Shown: piece by piece, positions 33,469-37,678 of the stretch | Layout of the letters: each line of letters opens with the position of its first letter | Numbering within the stretch: position 1 is the first letter of the stretch | Source of the DNA: Deltaproteobacteria bacterium | Lineage (GTDB): Bacteria > Desulfobacterota > Dissulfuribacteria > Dissulfuribacterales > QOAL01 | Assembly: GCA_015494395.1 (NCBI GenBank) | Contig: WGBG01000075.1 | Coordinates: 1 to 37,678, forward strand | Direction of reading: 5' to 3' | Length of the DNA: 37,678 bases | The notes under the pieces: generated by a model | The model's input: the letters and a program-made list of their open reading frames with translations, nothing else | What the model was told of the DNA's origin: nothing | Databases searched by the model: none | Made by a program: the position numbers and the translations under genes

Positions 33469-34911
33469 TTACCTGGAACCCATCTTGAAAATAATGGTCT
33501 TTACGGTCTTTAAAATTATATACAGGTCAAGCATAACTGACATGTGCTTGATATAATAGAGGTCATATTCCAGTTTTTTCTTGGCATCTTCAACAGATGC
33601 TCCATAGGGATAGTTAATCTGTGCCCATCCGGTTATGCCGGGGCTTACAGTATGCCTCTGGTTATAGTACCTGATTTTTTCAGCCAATTCCTTTACAAAG
33701 ACAGGCCGCTCCGGGCGTGGGCCTACAAAGTTCATATCTCCCCTGAGTACGTTCCACATCTGTGGAATTTCGTCAATGCGAAGTTTTCTGATTACTCTGC
33801 CAACTCGAGTAACCCTGTCATCATTTTCCTTTGCCCACTTGGCACCATCCTTTTCGGCATCGGTCCGCATGGAACGGAATTTTATAATTTTGAAGATTTT
33901 TCCATGCCTGCCAACCCGTTCCTGCAGAAAGAAAATCGGTCCCGGTGAGTCCAGCTTTATCAGAATGGCTGTGATTAAAATAACCGGGGATGATATTATA
34001 AGACCTGCAAGTGAAACAATAAAGCCGACAATGCGTTTGAGAGCAGCAGAACTGTTTGATTTTATAAAGCCTTCTCTGAAGATGAGCCAGCTGGGATTTA
34101 TCTTGTCAACCAGGAGCCTGCCGGTAAGTTCTTCAAAAAATGTTTCTCCCTCTATGATGTCAATACCGTTCATCTTGCACTCCAGGAGTTGATTGTAGGG
34201 AAGATTTCCCCGGCGTTCGTCCATGGCTACAATTATGGCAGTGGCCCCTGACGCCTTGGCGGTCTGCAGCAGATTTTCGTAAGAATGGTAAATGGGTATG
34301 TTGAAAAGTTTAGGGGCAGGTGCGTCAGGATGGACCGCGGCAGATACCAGCCTGTATCCGCAGTCAATATTTTCTTTTATTTCGGTTATCAGCTCATTTA
34401 AGAACTCGCCCATACCAAGTACCATGACAGGAATTGCGCAACACTGTTTCTGGAGTATCATGGAATAGCCATAACGCCAGGTACTGCTAAGCACTATAAA
34501 TGCCCCAAGGCTGGTTACAAATACCTGTTTTGGGGGGAGCATTTCCGGAAAGACAAAGAATATCGCACCAAGGACAAGACAGGCTACCCCAATGGCCTGA
34601 AAAAGGCGGGTGGACATCTCTACGAAGCTGATTCTGCCCTTGAATGTGTAAAGGTCATTATAATACAGGCAGAGCAGGCAAATTGTAACGATAAAACCAA
34701 GCCTTGGCCAAAGTAATGGGTCGTACATGACCTGCATATCCCCGTTATTTTTAAAGACCTCAACAGTGGCAAACGAGGCTATCAGAAAAAAACCCTCTGT
34801 TACAAACAGAAGGAGTTTTCTTATGGGATATTTTTTTCCAAAAAATTTTACCATTGCCTGCGTAACTACAGAAAAATCCTGTTTGGTGTCCACCGTTTGC
34901 AATCTGGACAT
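33469..34911 (-). CDS. Polyprenyl-phosphate sugar phosphotransferase (exosortase-EPS type)
   Basis: 480 aa. Four N-terminal membrane helices (about residues 34-145), a soluble Rossmann-like middle domain (VMVLGMGEFLNELITEI onward), and a C-terminal bacterial sugar transferase domain beginning with a membrane-inserted helix (IVGFIVSLAGLIISSP). Catalytic-domain motifs KFRSMRTDAEKDG, LRIDEIPQMWNVLRGDM, VGPRPERP and GITGWAQINYPYGAS are intact. It would attach the first sugar-phosphate to undecaprenyl phosphate to start repeat-unit assembly. The C-terminal YPYGASVEDAKKKLEYDLYY segment is like the PEP-CTERM/exosortase-associated subgroup. Confidence 0.9.
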   Translation of the reverse strand: MSRLQTVDTKQDFSVVTQAMVKFFGKKYPIRKLLLFVTEGFFLIASFATVEVFKNNGDMQVMYDPLLWPRLGFIVTICLLCLYYNDLYTFKGRISFVEMSTRLFQAIGVACLVLGAIFFVFPEMLPPKQVFVTSLGAFIVLSSTWRYGYSMILQKQCCAIPVMVLGMGEFLNELITEIKENIDCGYRLVSAAVHPDAPAPKLFNIPIYHSYENLLQTAKASGATAIIVAMDERRGNLPYNQLLECKMNGIDIIEGETFFEELTGRLLVDKINPSWLIFREGFIKSNSSAALKRIVGFIVSLAGLIISSPVILITAILIKLDSPGPIFFLQERVGRHGKIFKIIKFRSMRTDAEKDGAKWAKENDDRVTRVGRVIRKLRIDEIPQMWNVLRGDMNFVGPRPERPVFVKELAEKIRYYNQRHTVSPGITGWAQINYPYGASVEDAKKKLEYDLYYIKHMSVMLDLYIILKTVKTIIFKMGSR

Positions 34912-35089
34912 TCATGACTGTAGGAAGAATCCATCAAAATGCAAATCTATTATGTTTGCAAAAATTATCAAGTGAATAAATCCTGGATAGGGTATTTTAA
35001 AAAATGAAGATTATGTATGATAGATGTAACTCCTTTTGATATCGTATATTTTCTGAAAAAAATTGAAATGCTCCTTCAAAAAAATATTT

Positions 35090-35986
35090 TTAACCATAGT
35101 AAGCTGTCTTCTTTGAATAATAACCGTACTTGCCGGAAGGACGTTCATAGGCATTAAACACCACTCCAAGTATCTTTTCCCTTCCAATTTTATTAATAGC
35201 CTGTTCAACAACCGGTTTACTGGACATTCCACACCTGATTACCAGGAGTACAGCGTCCACAAGCTTGGCCAGGTCAACTGTTTCCGAGGCAAGGTTCACC
35301 GGAGGAGAGTCCAGAACTATAAAACGGTCGTGATAGCGTGATTTTGCCTCTTTAATCAGTTCCTTCATCCTGGATGAGGTAATGATTTCCGCTGGATTTG
35401 GCACCTGGCTTCCAGCAGGAAGAATGGTCAGTTTTGTGACCGCAGATTTTACAAGGCATTCCGGAAGCGTCGCCTGATCTGTGAGATATTCTGACAACCC
35501 TGTATTGGTTTGAATGCCAAACATCCTGTGAACAGCCGGTTTCCGAACGTCTGTATCTATGAGGAGCGCATAGGGATCTACTCCCTGGGCAATGGAAAGG
35601 GACAGATTGCAGGCCACAAGCGTTTTTCCGGCATTGTCCATTGCAGATGTAACAAGAATGGTGCGTAACTCCCTGTCATCAGGTGGATTAACAATGCGCG
35701 ATCTGAGCAGTTTGAAGTGTTCTGCTGCCAGGGATTCTGGTTCATGATAAACAATGAGTTTTGGGTCAAGGTTTGGATGATCCCCTACAGGTCTGGCTCT
35801 ATTTTGTTCAGATTCCGCCTTGCCTTCTGACTCCTTAATCACCACCAGCTTTTGTTGCGGGACAGCATGAAGGTTGTCAGCGTGTTTGGTGGAATCCTGG
35901 ACGTGGTGATTGCTGTGTTCTGCCTCACTGTTTTTGTCATTGTGTTCATCACGGGCCTTGTTAAGAGCCTTTAATATTTTGTCCAT
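35090..35986 (-). CDS. BY-type tyrosine kinase / CpsD-CapB family
   Basis: 298 aa from ATG 35986, one base after the Wzz-like stop (TAAtATG) with GGGGG 9-10 nt upstream. The cytoplasmic partner of the Wzz-like protein; autophosphorylation regulates polymer length and export. Residues 1-75 are charged and His-rich. The kinase domain has a Walker A variant SAMDNAGKT (usual form PGEGKT), Walker A' LLIDTDVRKP, and Walker B FIVLDSPPV. The C-terminus carries a tyrosine cluster (YGYYSKKTAYYG), the expected autophosphorylation tail. The altered Walker A keeps the essential GKT. Confidence 0.9.
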   Translation of the reverse strand: MDKILKALNKARDEHNDKNSEAEHSNHHVQDSTKHADNLHAVPQQKLVVIKESEGKAESEQNRARPVGDHPNLDPKLIVYHEPESLAAEHFKLLRSRIVNPPDDRELRTILVTSAMDNAGKTLVACNLSLSIAQGVDPYALLIDTDVRKPAVHRMFGIQTNTGLSEYLTDQATLPECLVKSAVTKLTILPAGSQVPNPAEIITSSRMKELIKEAKSRYHDRFIVLDSPPVNLASETVDLAKLVDAVLLVIRCGMSSKPVVEQAINKIGREKILGVVFNAYERPSGKYGYYSKKTAYYG

Positions 35987-35987
35987 A

Positions 35988-37568
35988 TTACAAGACCCCC
36001 TTGGTAAGTTGGGATGCAATGCCTGCAAGGGAGCCGGAGCCATTTTTTACAAGCAAAAAAGCCAGGAAGCCAACACCAGCGTATGCTGTGGCTGCCATTA
36101 CTCCCATAACGGTTTCCTTTATTCGACGCTTCATTTTTTCCTTGTCAGTTAACAAAAGCGGCACTATTGCAAGTACAGGTATGTCAAAGGCAGATTCTAC
36201 GTCGTCAGGGTCATAAAATTTTTGTTTAAGCATCTCAAGACCAATGGCAATACCGCTCATACCTCCAAATGCCACCACAAATGCCAACAGCAGAATCTTT
36301 TTAACAGCCGGTTTGATAGGTACTTCAGGTACTCTGGCAGGATCAATTACTCTGAACTGTTCTCCCTGCTGTCTGCGTTCAAGGGCTGCTGCCTCTTCTG
36401 CCTGTATTTTGCGGGCCATAAGGCTGTCATATGTCTGTCTGAGGTTGTTGTAGTCTCTGGTAAGATCCAGCAGCTCCTGCTCACGTTTTGGTGTGTTTTC
36501 AATCCGTTTTTTGTACATTGCAATCTGTTCACGCAGATGGGCACTGTCTCTCTTCATATTACGGATTTCTGTATCAATATTTTTCAGCTGAAAGGCAAGC
36601 TCCGAATCCAGCAGGGTATCTCCACCCCCTTGTGATTCATTTTCAGAACCTGATTCCTGGCCGCGTTGTGCTGCCTCCATCTGTGCAATACGGCTCTTGA
36701 GTTCAACTATATCAGGATGTTTTTCAGTATAGCGGCTCCTCAGCATCTTTAGTCTCTTTTTTAAGCTGCTTAAAGTGGTGGTAGATGCGGGCTCTCCTGC
36801 AGCAGTATTTGCCTGGGTCTCCCCCAGTCTTGCCTGGCTTGCCAGCAGGAGTTTCCTGTCCTCTGCCCTGCGAAGATTTTCTTGTACGGTTTCGTATTCG
36901 GTTTGGAGCCTTTCAAGCATTGCATTGTTGCTGGCAAGCTGTTCAGGCAGTTCCCCCATGTGTTCCATCTTGTATTGTTTAAGGGCATTTTCCCTGGCTG
37001 AAAGTTTTTGATATATTTTTTCAAGTTCGGCATTGAGGAAATTTGCCGTGTTCATTGCCTGTTTTTCCCTGAGTTTCAGGTTTTCTTCAATAAACATATT
37101 GGCCAGGTAGTTCAGAACTTCGGCTATCAGTACAGGATTTTTGCCTTCATAAGAGAGCTGAAATGAGTTAATGACGCGGGATCTGGGGATGTTAACATCT
37201 ATTTTTTCCCGCATCATGGATACAACCTTTTCCATGGGCATGTTGGCCCTCTCTTCAGGGTACAGGTTGAACTCCTTGATGACCTTTTCAAGGTTTGTAC
37301 GGCTGGTTATCTGCTGCATTATTGCCCTGATCCTGTGGCTTGTGTCACCGGTAACAGTAGAGCGTACATATGTCTCGGGCACTCGCTGGGCAACCACAAT
37401 TATCGAAGTTGTGGTCTGATATACATTAGGAGTTATCAGGCAGTAAATTAATGCTGCGGCAAGGATAGGGGCAGCTCCGAGGATGATCAGCCATTTTCTG
37501 GCAAGCAGAAAATTTAAATATTTTAATACCATGTCTAATGGTTGTTGTTGAACCTGCTGTGAATCCAC
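35988..37568 (-). CDS. Wzz/GNVR chain-length determinant protein
   Basis: 526 aa. GTG start with GGAGG 7 nt upstream. An N-terminal membrane helix (about 28-46) is followed by a Wzz domain (YQTTTSIIVVAQRVPETYV). Long periplasmic coiled-coil segments (about 165-245 and 320-400) follow, then the Pro-rich PEVPIKPAVKK preceding membrane helix two (about 430-455). A third hydrophobic segment (about 490-512) near the C-terminus is less usual. The protein would set polysaccharide chain length and couple to the tyrosine kinase encoded next. Beyond it, 37569-37678 shows only the ribosome site and no further gene. Confidence 0.9.
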   Translation of the reverse strand: MDSQQVQQQPLDMVLKYLNFLLARKWLIILGAAPILAAALIYCLITPNVYQTTTSIIVVAQRVPETYVRSTVTGDTSHRIRAIMQQITSRTNLEKVIKEFNLYPEERANMPMEKVVSMMREKIDVNIPRSRVINSFQLSYEGKNPVLIAEVLNYLANMFIEENLKLREKQAMNTANFLNAELEKIYQKLSARENALKQYKMEHMGELPEQLASNNAMLERLQTEYETVQENLRRAEDRKLLLASQARLGETQANTAAGEPASTTTLSSLKKRLKMLRSRYTEKHPDIVELKSRIAQMEAAQRGQESGSENESQGGGDTLLDSELAFQLKNIDTEIRNMKRDSAHLREQIAMYKKRIENTPKREQELLDLTRDYNNLRQTYDSLMARKIQAEEAAALERRQQGEQFRVIDPARVPEVPIKPAVKKILLLAFVVAFGGMSGIAIGLEMLKQKFYDPDDVESAFDIPVLAIVPLLLTDKEKMKRRIKETVMGVMAATAYAGVGFLAFLLVKNGSGSLAGIASQLTKGVL

Positions 37569-37678
37569 AGTGGAACCTCCTGGGCAAACTGTTTATTTGA
37601 ATGATATTAGTGCTTGAACATGGGATAATGCCGCAAAAAAATAAACCTGAATTGAGCGTTTCAAAAGTTTGCTGAAAT

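Overview
The window looks like a chromosomal segment of a Gram-negative, meso-DAP bacterium, most likely a Desulfobacterota (deltaproteobacterial) lineage. The pointers are outer-membrane beta-barrels ending in Phe, a multiheme-type (CxxCH) barrel, a PASTA-tailed FtsI homologue, an HDOD/GGDEF signalling cluster and an exosortase-type EPS locus. The species cannot be named from sequence alone. No rRNA, tRNA, CRISPR array, transposase or phage gene was seen.

Layout: (1) 1-2007, + strand, is the 3' part of an outer-membrane barrel gene with a heme motif and one in-frame TGA, which is followed by a SECIS-like hairpin; a strong terminator follows at 2040-2067. (2) 2261-5347, + strand, is a FadL-type porin followed by a long-chain acyl-CoA synthetase, a plausible fatty-acid uptake and activation pair. 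(3) 5458-7227, + strand, is a UvrD/Rep-family helicase. (4) 24936 down to 7463, - strand, is a complete-looking dcw (division and cell wall) cluster: mraZ, rsmH, ftsL, ftsI-like, murEF, mraY, murD, murG, murC, murB, ftsQ, a small ORF, ftsA, ftsZ. A sigma70-like promoter carrying a 10-bp array of GTGG MraZ boxes drives it. (5) 29981 down to 25163, - strand, holds gatC, gatA, a small conserved protein, an HDOD protein, a degenerate REC-GGDEF protein and a YkgJ-like Cys-cluster protein. (6) 30414-31400, + strand, is an unrecognised orphan. (7) 37568 down to 31414, - strand, is an EPS locus: Wzz-like, tyrosine kinase, polyprenyl-phosphate sugar transferase, Wza-like export protein and an outer-membrane barrel.

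The most notable points are in the dcw cluster. ftsW is absent from its usual place between murD and murG. At the same time the FtsI homologue has lost the catalytic SxxK, SxN and KTG motifs, has a shortened pedestal, and begins with a lipoprotein-like signal, so it looks like a pseudo-transpeptidase. The rest of the divisome (FtsL, FtsQ, FtsA, FtsZ) and the precursor pathway look intact. MurE and MurF are one fused polypeptide, and a 58-codon ORF sits between ftsQ and ftsA. Four copies of a ~220-bp nested palindromic element lie at gene boundaries in or next to this cluster, and a second dispersed repeat family occurs at least three times. The other strong lead is the possible selenocysteine codon in the heme-motif barrel gene.
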